NCBI GenBank assembly: GCA_964643605.1 | Contig: CAZXTF010000002.1 | Location: 1 to 59,084 of the forward strand | Reading direction: 5' to 3' | DNA from: CAMTWJ01 sp964643605 | GTDB lineage: Bacteria; Patescibacteriota; Saccharimonadia; Saccharimonadales; 2-12-FULL-41-12 | DNA: 59,084 nucleotides | Shown here: in pieces, positions 1 through 6,925 of the stretch | Numbering within the stretch: position 1 is the stretch's first letter | Layout of the letters: the number at the start of each line of letters is the position of its first letter | Translations under genes and position numbers: made by a program | Notes under the pieces: model-generated | Databases searched by the model: none | The model's input: the letters and a program-made list of their open reading frames with translations, nothing else | Told to the model about the DNA's origin: nothing

Positions 1-523
1 TAGCTGGATAGGCCATAGCACCACGTACTTTGCTGATAATCTCGGCATCTTTTTCTTGCTGGTAGGCAATGCGGTCAAGCGCTTTGTCGAGCGTTCCCGA
101 AGCCTCACCCGCAGCAATTAGATTTACATAAATGTTATTGAACACATTTGGATGTTTCTCGAGAGAAGCCGAGAAAGTTGCGCCACCTTCGACATCGCTA
201 ATAATCTCGTTAATAACAACTTTTAGAGATTTGTTTTCTGTCTGGCCTGCAACCTGCCGAAGACTCTGCAAAAGCGGCAAGCCAGCGTTGATAAGCGTTG
301 CCATCTGTCGAGAAAAGATAATCTTGTCTTTGGTTCTGATCCTGCCAGTAAACTTTGTAATAAAGTTAGACGATGCTCCACCGTCCCCTACCTCGATACT
401 GATCGGCGCTAAACCTTCAGCCTTAATAAGCTTGGCAGCAGCACCCTCGTTGTCAGCCTGGACTTGTGCTTTAACTTTATTGCCAGTAGCTGGATCTCGA
501 GCTGTATACGTAAACGTTAGCAT
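1..523 (-). CDS. pilC: Type IV pilus inner-membrane platform protein PilC (type II secretion F family), N-terminal part
   Basis: Translating the minus strand from the ATG at 521-523 gives MLTFTYTARDPATGNKVKAQ, followed by a GspF/PilC-type N-terminal domain with the typical stretch around IIFSRQMATLINAGLPLLQS and a later GEASGTLDKAL segment. PilC is the polytopic membrane platform on which the PilB and PilT ATPases act. The gene runs off the left edge, so the membrane helices and the second GspF domain lie outside. It is the last visible gene of the pilus operon, 161 bp downstream of pilT. A GGGGGT stretch upstream of the start could serve as ribosome binding site. Confidence 0.9.
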   Translation of the reverse strand, partial: MLTFTYTARDPATGNKVKAQVQADNEGAAAKLIKAEGLAPISIEVGDGGASSNFITKFTGRIRTKDKIIFSRQMATLINAGLPLLQSLRQVAGQTENKSLKVVINEIISDVEGGATFSASLEKHPNVFNNIYVNLIAAGEASGTLDKALDRIAYQQEKDAEIISKVRGAMAYPA

Positions 524-684
524 GAGGCATTACCCCCAATATAATCTTGGGCTACAAAATGCCCTCTACGGCTGCACTCAAAAAAACCTCTTTCATCGTA
601 GCTCTTGCTATGATTCACTCTGGTATTTTGATTTCGCTCGTAGATTTTCATTTTTTATCTCCAATAAACATTGAGTGTAACGCC

Positions 685-1749
685 TTAGCCTCGCATTAAT
701 CTATCTAGCTCGTCCAGGTCTACCGCATAATTTCGAGCTTCATCATACGTAATCGTACCAGCATGGATAAGACTAACGAGTGTCTTGTCCATTGACTGCA
801 TGCCAAACTCGGCGCCTGTTTGTATCACCGCATCAAGCTGATGACTCTTGCCCTCTCGGATAATATTACGAACTGCAGGAGTAGCCACCAGGACTTCAGC
901 AGCAGCAATTCGCCCCCCACCAATAGTTGGTATAAGCCGCTGAGAACAAATAGCCATCAAGATGTTACTCAATTGTGCTCGAATTTGTGGCTGTTGGTGT
1001 GGCGGGAAAACATCGATCATACGGTCGATACTCTGTGCGGCAGAGTTGGTGTGTAATGTTGCAAACACCAAGTGCCCAGTCTCGGCAATAGTAATCGCCG
1101 CAGCAATTGTCTCGAGGTCACGCATCTCACCAAGCAATACTACATCCGGGTCCTGACGTAAGCTACTTCGGAGCGCTGCCGAGAAAGAGTACGTGTCGTA
1201 GTGCACTTCACGCTGCACAATAACCGACTTTCGACTTTTGTGAGTATACTCAATCGGATCTTCAATAGTTATGATATGCACTGCTCTGTCAGTGTTGATT
1301 TTGTGAATAAGCGAAGCCAGCGTGGTTGATTTACCAGAGCCTGTCGGGCCAGTTACTAGCACGAGTCCTCTGGGGTAATCGGCAAATTTTTCGATAACTT
1401 TTGGCAAGCCAAGCTGCTCTGTCGTCAAGATCTCGTTTGGAATAAGCCGAAGAGCTGCCGCCAAATTACCTCGCTCATGAAATGCATTTACACGAAACCG
1501 TCCGAGGTCACCAAACGCAAAAGAAAAGTCAAACTCTTTGTCCTTGAGCAATATCTGTTTTTGCTCGTCGTCCAAGATGGCAAAGACTAAGCTTTCAACG
1601 CCCTCTTCGTTGAGCGGCTGCCCACCAGCCACTGGCACAAGCGCCCCATCTACTCGAAGCATCGGTGGCAAGCCTACCTGCAAGTGAAGGTCGGATGCCT
1701 TCTTTTTGATAACTTCTTCGAGTAATAGCTCTATCTTTAGATCTGTCAT
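685..1749 (-). CDS. pilT: Type IV pilus retraction ATPase PilT
   Basis: A 354-residue hexameric ATPase of the PilT branch of the type II/IV secretion ATPases; it powers pilus retraction from the cytoplasmic face. Visible motifs are Walker A GPTGSGKS (134-141), the Asp box TIEDPIE (161-167), Walker B DVVLLGEMRD (202-211), a His box ATLHTNSA (about 230-237) and AVRNIIREG (292-300), the retraction-ATPase signature that separates PilT from PilB. I chose the ATG at 1747-1749 because MTDLKIELLLEEVIKKKASD is the usual PilT start and GGGTGG precedes it; an upstream in-frame ATG at 1791 would overlap pilB. It follows pilB by 16 bp. Confidence 0.95.
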   Translation of the reverse strand: MTDLKIELLLEEVIKKKASDLHLQVGLPPMLRVDGALVPVAGGQPLNEEGVESLVFAILDDEQKQILLKDKEFDFSFAFGDLGRFRVNAFHERGNLAAALRLIPNEILTTEQLGLPKVIEKFADYPRGLVLVTGPTGSGKSTTLASLIHKINTDRAVHIITIEDPIEYTHKSRKSVIVQREVHYDTYSFSAALRSSLRQDPDVVLLGEMRDLETIAAAITIAETGHLVFATLHTNSAAQSIDRMIDVFPPHQQPQIRAQLSNILMAICSQRLIPTIGGGRIAAAEVLVATPAVRNIIREGKSHQLDAVIQTGAEFGMQSMDKTLVSLIHAGTITYDEARNYAVDLDELDRLMRG

Positions 1750-1765
1750 ATTTCCACCCTTATTG

Positions 1766-3580
1766 TTATGCACTTCCCTCTGCGGCAACACGATTTACCT
1801 CTTCGACACTTGTAAGTCCTTCAAGTGCTTTTAAGTATCCGTCCTCTCGCATGGTAACCATACCTTCAGCCTGTGCGGCTTTTTGTATTTCACTACTTGT
1901 AGACTCTTTCAAAATAAGCTGCTGGATTGCTTCGCTTACTTCAAAGACTTCATACAAGCCCATTCGCCCTTTATACCCACCAGGAGTTTCAAGACCATCC
2001 TGAGCCTTGTACAAAGTATAAGCGTTATCGGTGGCAAGAGGCAAGGTTTTGTAGCCTAAATCTTCTGCTCTCGCTGCTCGCTCGGCTTCGGTCTTTGGCA
2101 ATAAATGCCCAATACTGCTTACAATTGCGGCTTTTTCGGCAGCACTCGACTGATAACTTGCCTTGCCATCCTCGGCAATTCTTCGCACCAAGCGCTGACC
2201 AATCACCGTATGCACCGTCGAGGCAATCAAGAACGGCTCAATCCCCATATCCAGCAACCGAGGCAAAATACCAGCTGCCGAGTTGGTGTGCAGCGTACTG
2301 AACACCAAGTGTCCAGTAAGTGCTGCCTGTATCGCCAGTGTCGCCGTCTCTCTATCTCGGATCTCACCAACCATCACTACGTCTGGGTCCTGACGCAAGA
2401 TAGAACGCAGCCCCGAAGCAAAAGTTAATCCAACCTCAGCATTTACCTGAATCTGGTTGATGCCGTCCATTTTATATTCCACGGGGTCTTCCAGCGTCAC
2501 AATATTAATACTGTCGTTTTTGATTTCCTGAATTAGCGCATAGAGCGAAGTCGACTTACCAGAGCCTGTCGGGCCAGACGTAAGGATCATACCATTTGGC
2601 TGTTCCAGGCCTTTTCGGATAGTCCGTAGTGCTCGGCCTCTGTAGCCCATGTCTTCGAGTTTTAGGCTAGTACCACTTTTATCCAGCAGACGAATTACTA
2701 CTTGTTCGCCCCAAACAACTGGCGAAATTGCGATACGCAGATCAATTGCACTACCGGCTACGACCACTGTAAATTGGCCATCTTGTGGCGTGCGGTGTTC
2801 ATCAATTTTTAGGTTGCTCAAAATTTTTATTCGAGAAATCAGTGCTGGCTCAATGCTTTTTGGCAGCTTCATTATTTCTCGCAGCACGCCGTCAATACGA
2901 CAGCGGATTTTTAGCTCTTTTTCGAGTGGCTCGACATGGATATCGCTCGCCCGGTTCTTGGCAGCGTACTCCAAAATAGTAGAAAGCGCCTTACTAATCG
3001 GCGAGTCTTGCACGATTGTCTTAATATTTTGGTGGTCTGGATTGTTCTGGCGCTGAATCTGCTCAGCCGTCTGTATAATTTCCATATTCCCACCAGCCAA
3101 ATCCGAGCCAATTGTCTTAGCAACGTCTGCTTCTACGTCTTCATCGTATTGCTTGAGGATCCGACGAATACCCTCTTCACTGGCTGTATATACTTTTAGC
3201 GGCCTGCCTATCCGGTTAGACAAAAAGTCTACTGCCTGCACATTATCGGCATCGAGCATTGCCACTACCAAGCGCTGCTGAATCTGCCCCAGCGGCACCG
3301 CCATATAGCGTTCTGCAATATCTTTAGGGAGCAAGCGCAATACTTGGCGCTCTATCCGGGCATCAGAGAGATTTACGTATGGAACCTTATTTATCTTTGC
3401 AATTAGCTTGGTGAGCACCTCATTCGCAACATGCCCCTCGCTTACCAACAAACCAAAGAAAGGCTCGCTCTCTTTCTCGGCCTTTACTTTTATTTTGTCT
3501 AGCAAGGCTTGCTCTATAAAGCCCTCGTCAACTAAGGATTTTTCTACCAGTTTTTGGTTGGCAGCCGAAAGTACACCCAT
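1766..3580 (-). CDS. pilB: Type IV pilus assembly ATPase PilB (GspE family)
   Basis: A 604-residue extension ATPase. It has a GspE N-terminal domain (about 1-145), a linker, an N2 domain around ASDIHVEPLE (211-220), Walker A GPTGSGKS (336-343) and Walker B DVVMVGEIRD (400-409), then a His box STLHTNSA. Unlike most PilB/GspE proteins, the C-terminal region before GYKGRMGLYEV contains no cysteines, so the usual tetracysteine zinc site is missing. It lies between a small membrane protein gene (13 bp upstream) and pilT. With both PilB and PilT present, the pilus should extend and retract. Confidence 0.95.
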   Translation of the reverse strand: MGVLSAANQKLVEKSLVDEGFIEQALLDKIKVKAEKESEPFFGLLVSEGHVANEVLTKLIAKINKVPYVNLSDARIERQVLRLLPKDIAERYMAVPLGQIQQRLVVAMLDADNVQAVDFLSNRIGRPLKVYTASEEGIRRILKQYDEDVEADVAKTIGSDLAGGNMEIIQTAEQIQRQNNPDHQNIKTIVQDSPISKALSTILEYAAKNRASDIHVEPLEKELKIRCRIDGVLREIMKLPKSIEPALISRIKILSNLKIDEHRTPQDGQFTVVVAGSAIDLRIAISPVVWGEQVVIRLLDKSGTSLKLEDMGYRGRALRTIRKGLEQPNGMILTSGPTGSGKSTSLYALIQEIKNDSINIVTLEDPVEYKMDGINQIQVNAEVGLTFASGLRSILRQDPDVVMVGEIRDRETATLAIQAALTGHLVFSTLHTNSAAGILPRLLDMGIEPFLIASTVHTVIGQRLVRRIAEDGKASYQSSAAEKAAIVSSIGHLLPKTEAERAARAEDLGYKTLPLATDNAYTLYKAQDGLETPGGYKGRMGLYEVFEVSEAIQQLILKESTSSEIQKAAQAEGMVTMREDGYLKALEGLTSVEEVNRVAAEGSA

Positions 3581-3593
3581 CGCCTATGCCCGC

Positions 3594-3827
3594 CTAAAAT
3601 GGATTTTCGTTAGAACCATCACCAATCTGGATAAGCTTGGTCGGGTTGATTGCATTTTCGTTAAATACATTTGAATCAGGCTTCTGAAAATCTGCCGTAA
3701 CAGGGTCCACAACTTCTGCCGACAACTTCTTTTTGGGAGTACTAAAAACATATTGAGAGATAGTAAAGGAGAAGATACCGGCAATAAACGCAACGATCAG
3801 CAAAATTGCTATGTCATTCTTTTTCAT
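3594..3827 (-). CDS. Small single-pass membrane protein of the pilus operon, function unknown
   Basis: A 77-residue protein with an N-terminal membrane segment (about residues 7-26, rich in I, L, V, A and F) after MKKND, followed by a short polar tail without cysteines. The start ATG overlaps the TGA of the preceding pilO-like gene by 4 nt (ATGA), which indicates translational coupling. In many pilus operons this position holds PilP, but PilP is a lipoprotein with a Cys and this protein has none. The position suggests a role in the PilM/N/O inner-membrane assembly complex; that is inference. Confidence 0.8.
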   Translation of the reverse strand: MKKNDIAILLIVAFIAGIFSFTISQYVFSTPKKKLSAEVVDPVTADFQKPDSNVFNENAINPTKLIQIGDGSNENPF

Positions 3828-4498
3828 TTAACTAGCTCCTTTCGCACGTCGAGGTTTCTCTCTGGCTGGAAGTATGTCTTTACCGTCAAAGTTGTCTTAA
3901 GCTGATTGTTTGTGCCGTTAATTGTCACCTTCGTGATCTGCATTGGGCGAATAGATCGCTCAAACAAACTCACAAAATTCTTACCATTCTGCGAAGACAC
4001 TGTTGCTTCAGCAGTAAATGGTATCTCTATTGGCTTCGGGGTGCTCGAGGAATCATTAGCAGCCTGAGCTACTTCGTCATCCGTTCCCGTGAGGGCTACA
4101 AGAGCAATATTATTATCTTTGAGCATTTTTTCGATACTAGTAGCCAGCGCCGGGAAGTCATACTTGCTTGGGAGCGCATCCAGAACTATTCGGGCGTTCT
4201 CGCCATCTCTGTCACCGGTGCCCTGCGGATTACCTCCCAAGATATTCTCTGGTGAATTTTCAAATTCTCGGTACGTCGTGTCTAGTTTTTTAGCAGCTTC
4301 TATGTTCTTTTTCATCTGGTCTCGAGCTTTTTCTTGCTTGCTAATAACCTTGGACTGGTACCTTGCCTGGCTAAACAGCGAATTGATACCCACCATCGAG
4401 AAAAACGCAATAAATGTCGCCACTGCGACAGAAATAAGCAGCGTACTATGAGCCTTGTCTATCGCAATTCGCTTAAGAGATAAGTTTGGTCGGGCCAT
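3824..4498 (-). CDS. pilO: PilO-like inner-membrane alignment protein
   Basis: A 224-residue protein with a short cytoplasmic N-terminus, one membrane helix (about 20-40), a coiled-coil-like stretch rich in K, E and Q (about 45-75), and a C-terminal alpha/beta region containing KYDFPALATSIEKMLKDNNI, in the manner of PilO ferredoxin-like domains. Its position after pilM and pilN supports the call more than sequence identity does. The start overlaps the stop of pilN by one base (TAATG) and the stop overlaps the next gene by 4 nt. Confidence 0.75.
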   Translation of the reverse strand: MARPNLSLKRIAIDKAHSTLLISVAVATFIAFFSMVGINSLFSQARYQSKVISKQEKARDQMKKNIEAAKKLDTTYREFENSPENILGGNPQGTGDRDGENARIVLDALPSKYDFPALATSIEKMLKDNNIALVALTGTDDEVAQAANDSSSTPKPIEIPFTAEATVSSQNGKNFVSLFERSIRPMQITKVTINGTNNQLKTTLTVKTYFQPERNLDVRKELVK

Positions 4499-5238
4499 TA
4501 GTTTTCCCCTCCTGCCGGAACTGGCTGCGGCTGCGCATCGAACAATGCCCCTGGCTTTTCAACAGCAGAACGAGTCGTAATAATACTTGGAACAGTCAGT
4601 TTTACATCTGTTGTCTTACCGTCAGCATCCTTTACATTCTCAAAGATAACTGGGTCAAAAGCAAAGTCCAAGGTATAGCTCACTTGCTTATTGGCTCCTC
4701 CCGAACTACTCTGTGCAGTCAATGCAAAACTACTAAGAACTACGTTCGAAAATGCCTTGCCATCTTTGCCATCGGCCCCATTGGACTTAAAGTTAGTAAA
4801 CTTTAACGTATCTGCAAATTTATTCACGGTACTTAGCGCATCAGCATTACCCTGTATGCTTAGCGTATTTGCCTCTAGATCAAGCGTTACGTCAGAGATA
4901 GTAGCTTGTGCTGGCGTAAGTTGCACCAAATAATCAAACAGTCTCGAGCTAATAGCCTTGTTATCGTGTAGTGCTGGCAGGCTCTTTAGCTGGTTTTGCA
5001 CTGTCAAAATTCTGTTTAGATCTTCTACCTTATTAATCTCAGCAGTCTGTTTCTTGATGTCGCTGCTTACCGCATTCATTTGGTGCGGCTGAGCTATTCG
5101 TACAAAGATGAACAGCCCTATCAACACGACCAAAAAGAATACCGAGACTACAATCGACGTAGTCACAGCCACTCGCTGGCGATATTGAGCCTTCAGGTAC
5201 TCGAGTTTTACATCTGGTAATAAGTTAAACTGAATCAT
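4498..5238 (-). CDS. pilN: PilN-like inner-membrane protein
   Basis: A 246-residue protein starting MIQFNLLPDVKLEYLKAQYR. A short INLLP-like cytoplasmic motif of this kind is the part of PilN that binds PilM. One membrane helix follows (about 27-50), then a coiled coil and a periplasm-type domain (LSIQGNADALSTVNKFADTL). The FNLLP motif and the gene order pilM-pilN-pilO make the assignment fairly safe. The start overlaps the pilM stop by 4 nt (ATGA). Confidence 0.85.
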   Translation of the reverse strand: MIQFNLLPDVKLEYLKAQYRQRVAVTTSIVVSVFFLVVLIGLFIFVRIAQPHQMNAVSSDIKKQTAEINKVEDLNRILTVQNQLKSLPALHDNKAISSRLFDYLVQLTPAQATISDVTLDLEANTLSIQGNADALSTVNKFADTLKFTNFKSNGADGKDGKAFSNVVLSSFALTAQSSSGGANKQVSYTLDFAFDPVIFENVKDADGKTTDVKLTVPSIITTRSAVEKPGALFDAQPQPVPAGGEN

Positions 5239-6275
5239 GCGTTTCGCTCCGCTAAACCTACTGCCACGCCAAAGTGGTTACTCACCGCCATCAGTTCATT
5301 CTGTCGCTCCATACCATACTGTACGTTCTGCCAGGCATTACCGATCTCTACACTAATACCAAACTTGTTTGCAATATGCAGCGGGAACTCTGGCAACGAC
5401 GAAGCACCGCCCGTCATCACAATCTTTTCGATTTTCTTGCCGTTATATCGTGTCTCAAAGAACTTGATCGACTTGTCGATATCCGACATCAACAGATCAA
5501 CCACACCAATAATTGCATGATACACCTGCCCTTCAAGCTTTTGCTCGCTCAGACCAAACTTAAAGACAAACTCTTGCGCCTGCTTTTCCTCTATGTTCAA
5601 ATTCTGCACCGCAGAACGCACAATTGCCTCGGTACCAGTCGGGATAGACCGAGTCAAACGAGGCGCCCCATTCATGGTAATCACTAGATCCGTGCTTTTG
5701 CTGCCAATATCTAGCACCATACATGGGTTTACCGAATTTACTGGCAAAATAGCCCGGGTTAGCGCCAAATTATCTGGCTCAAAGGCAATCACATTAAGCC
5801 CAATCGACTCCAGCAGATCAAGCCGTGCCTCGACAAAATCATTCGGCACACTCGAAAGCAATACCTCAACTTTATTCGGCTCTTTTGGCGAATCACCAAT
5901 TGGAGCAAAATCAATCTTCGACTCAGCTATCGGCGTTGGTATCAACGCATCTGCCTGGAATTTAATAGTTTTAGCCAGCTCATCTGGGCTCAGTCGCTCG
6001 ATATCCACTACGGTGGTAAATACTTTGCTCGAGGGCAGCCCAACAGCTACATTTTTGGTAGTAATACCTGCTGCAGCCAGCACTTCTTGCAAGCGCTGCG
6101 CCAGCTTTTGCTGGTCTGCCTTAGAGTCGCTTTGGCTAATCTTTGGGTCAATCGGCGCAATAGAATACCGCAGTAGCTGCTTTACCTTGGCATCACCACT
6201 TAGCTGCACCGCACGCACTGCAGTAGTGCCAATATCTAGCCCGAAGAATTCAGATACCCCACTCAGTAAACTCAT
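5235..6275 (-). CDS. pilM: Type IV pilus actin-like ATPase PilM
   Basis: A 346-residue actin/FtsA-fold protein. It shows the phosphate-1 loop FGLDIGTTAVRAV near the N-terminus, a phosphate-2 region VLDIGSKSTDLVI, and an adenosine motif MTGGASSLP near the C-terminus. PilM binds the cytoplasmic PilN tail and links the inner-membrane complex to the PilB/PilT motors. It is the first gene of the pilus operon; the promoter candidate is at 6316-6321. No strong Shine-Dalgarno is seen before ATG 6273-6275. Confidence 0.93.
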   Translation of the reverse strand: MSLLSGVSEFFGLDIGTTAVRAVQLSGDAKVKQLLRYSIAPIDPKISQSDSKADQQKLAQRLQEVLAAAGITTKNVAVGLPSSKVFTTVVDIERLSPDELAKTIKFQADALIPTPIAESKIDFAPIGDSPKEPNKVEVLLSSVPNDFVEARLDLLESIGLNVIAFEPDNLALTRAILPVNSVNPCMVLDIGSKSTDLVITMNGAPRLTRSIPTGTEAIVRSAVQNLNIEEKQAQEFVFKFGLSEQKLEGQVYHAIIGVVDLLMSDIDKSIKFFETRYNGKKIEKIVMTGGASSLPEFPLHIANKFGISVEIGNAWQNVQYGMERQNELMAVSNHFGVAVGLAERNA

Positions 6276-6306
6276 TTGATACGTTTCTTTTTAGAATCCT
6301 TTTTAC

Positions 6307-6326
6307 TATGGTAACAGTATACCATA
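6307..6326 (-). promoter_or_regulatory. Pilus-operon promoter with overlapping palindromic operator
   Basis: Reading the minus strand, TATACT (6316-6321) is preceded by TGG, giving an extended -10 (TGnTATACT), 40 nt before pilM. A perfect 7-6-7 inverted repeat, TATGGTA (6307-6313) and TACCATA (6320-6326), lies over it. A dimeric repressor bound there would block the whole pilM-to-pilC operon. The regulator is not identifiable from the window. Confidence 0.55.
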
Positions 6327-6360
6327 AGCATTTATATGTGAAGGGTAATTATGAAGTTTG

Positions 6361-6621
6361 CTAACCATATAATTGGCTGTGGGTTCCGATTAGGGCAAAC
6401 AGAACAATACTGTCCCCTTTTTTTAAGAAAAGAGCTCTAAAATCTGCATTAACATTTATACTCCAATAGCCGGCATAATTACCTTTTAAGGGATGTAAGT
6501 GTAGTAATTGATTTGTGGGATCTTCAATAAAAAGTATCAGTCGGCTGTCAAACTGTAGCTGGATCTTGCTCGGTAATTTAGTGTACTGCTTCTTAAATTT
6601 ACTCGTTCTTTGGATCAGCAT
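6361..6621 (-). CDS. RelE/YafQ-superfamily toxin (putative mRNA interferase)
   Basis: An 86-residue protein with the compact RelE/ParE fold pattern: N-terminal helices with FKKQYTKLP, then LHPLKGNYAGYWSINVNADFRALF and a C-terminal IGTHSQLYG, the position where YafQ-type toxins carry a functional His near the end. It is encoded directly after, and overlapping by 23 nt, a RelB/DinJ-type antitoxin, the normal order for such modules. The target (ribosome-dependent mRNA cleavage or otherwise) cannot be read from sequence. Confidence 0.82.
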   Translation of the reverse strand: MLIQRTSKFKKQYTKLPSKIQLQFDSRLILFIEDPTNQLLHLHPLKGNYAGYWSINVNADFRALFLKKGDSIVLFALIGTHSQLYG

Positions 6622-6886
6622 TTTTCAAATCCGCTAAAAATTCATTGATATCTGTAAATGGTTTGCTCACCTGCCCTGTTGCAATTTCTGATTCTACTTC
6701 CTCGATTAACTTTTCAAGATGTGGTGTCACTTGTTCTGGGGCATATAATTCAATGCGTCGAGTAGCTGCAACTTGCCGTAAATAGGTATTTACAAGTGCG
6801 CTCAAGGTCAAGCCTGTACTCTTGGCGATTGCTTGAGCAGCCAGCTTAGTATCTTCATCAACTTTTACACTTATTGTGGTTTTCAT
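6599..6886 (-). CDS. RelB/DinJ-family antitoxin
   Basis: A 95-residue antitoxin starting MKTTISVKVDEDTKLAAQAI, with the ribbon-helix-helix DNA-binding pattern typical of DinJ/RelB and a longer C-terminal arm that would wrap the toxin. I chose ATG 6884-6886 over the in-frame upstream ATG at 6925, because a consensus promoter (6897-6925) lies across that upstream stretch and the RHH domain starts here. It overlaps the toxin start by 23 nt. Confidence 0.82.
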   Translation of the reverse strand: MKTTISVKVDEDTKLAAQAIAKSTGLTLSALVNTYLRQVAATRRIELYAPEQVTPHLEKLIEEVESEIATGQVSKPFTDINEFLADLKNADPKNE

Positions 6887-6892
6887 CGTATT

Positions 6893-6925
6893 ACAAAGTA
6901 TATACAAAGTAATATTAGGTGTCAA
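6893..6925 (-). promoter_or_regulatory. Consensus promoter and direct-repeat operator of the RelB/RelE pair
   Basis: On the minus strand TTGACA (6920-6925), a 17-nt spacer and TATACT (6897-6902) form a near-perfect sigma-70-type promoter, starting right after the stop of the upstream gene. Two direct copies of ACAAAGTA (plus strand 6893-6900 and 6904-6911), 11 bp apart, one helical turn, overlap the -10. RHH antitoxins typically bind such spaced repeats, so this is a plausible autoregulatory operator. Confidence 0.65.

Noticed and set aside
3594..3827. PilP lipoprotein
   Set aside because: No lipobox Cys and much too short; only the position agrees.
5593..6279. Long plus-strand reading frame opposite pilM (228 codons), and similar ones opposite ftsK (23778-24509) and groL (53273-53806)
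   Set aside because: They lie antisense to well-identified genes, have no family signature or ribosome binding site, and are Ser/Arg/Ala-rich as expected of a complementary frame.
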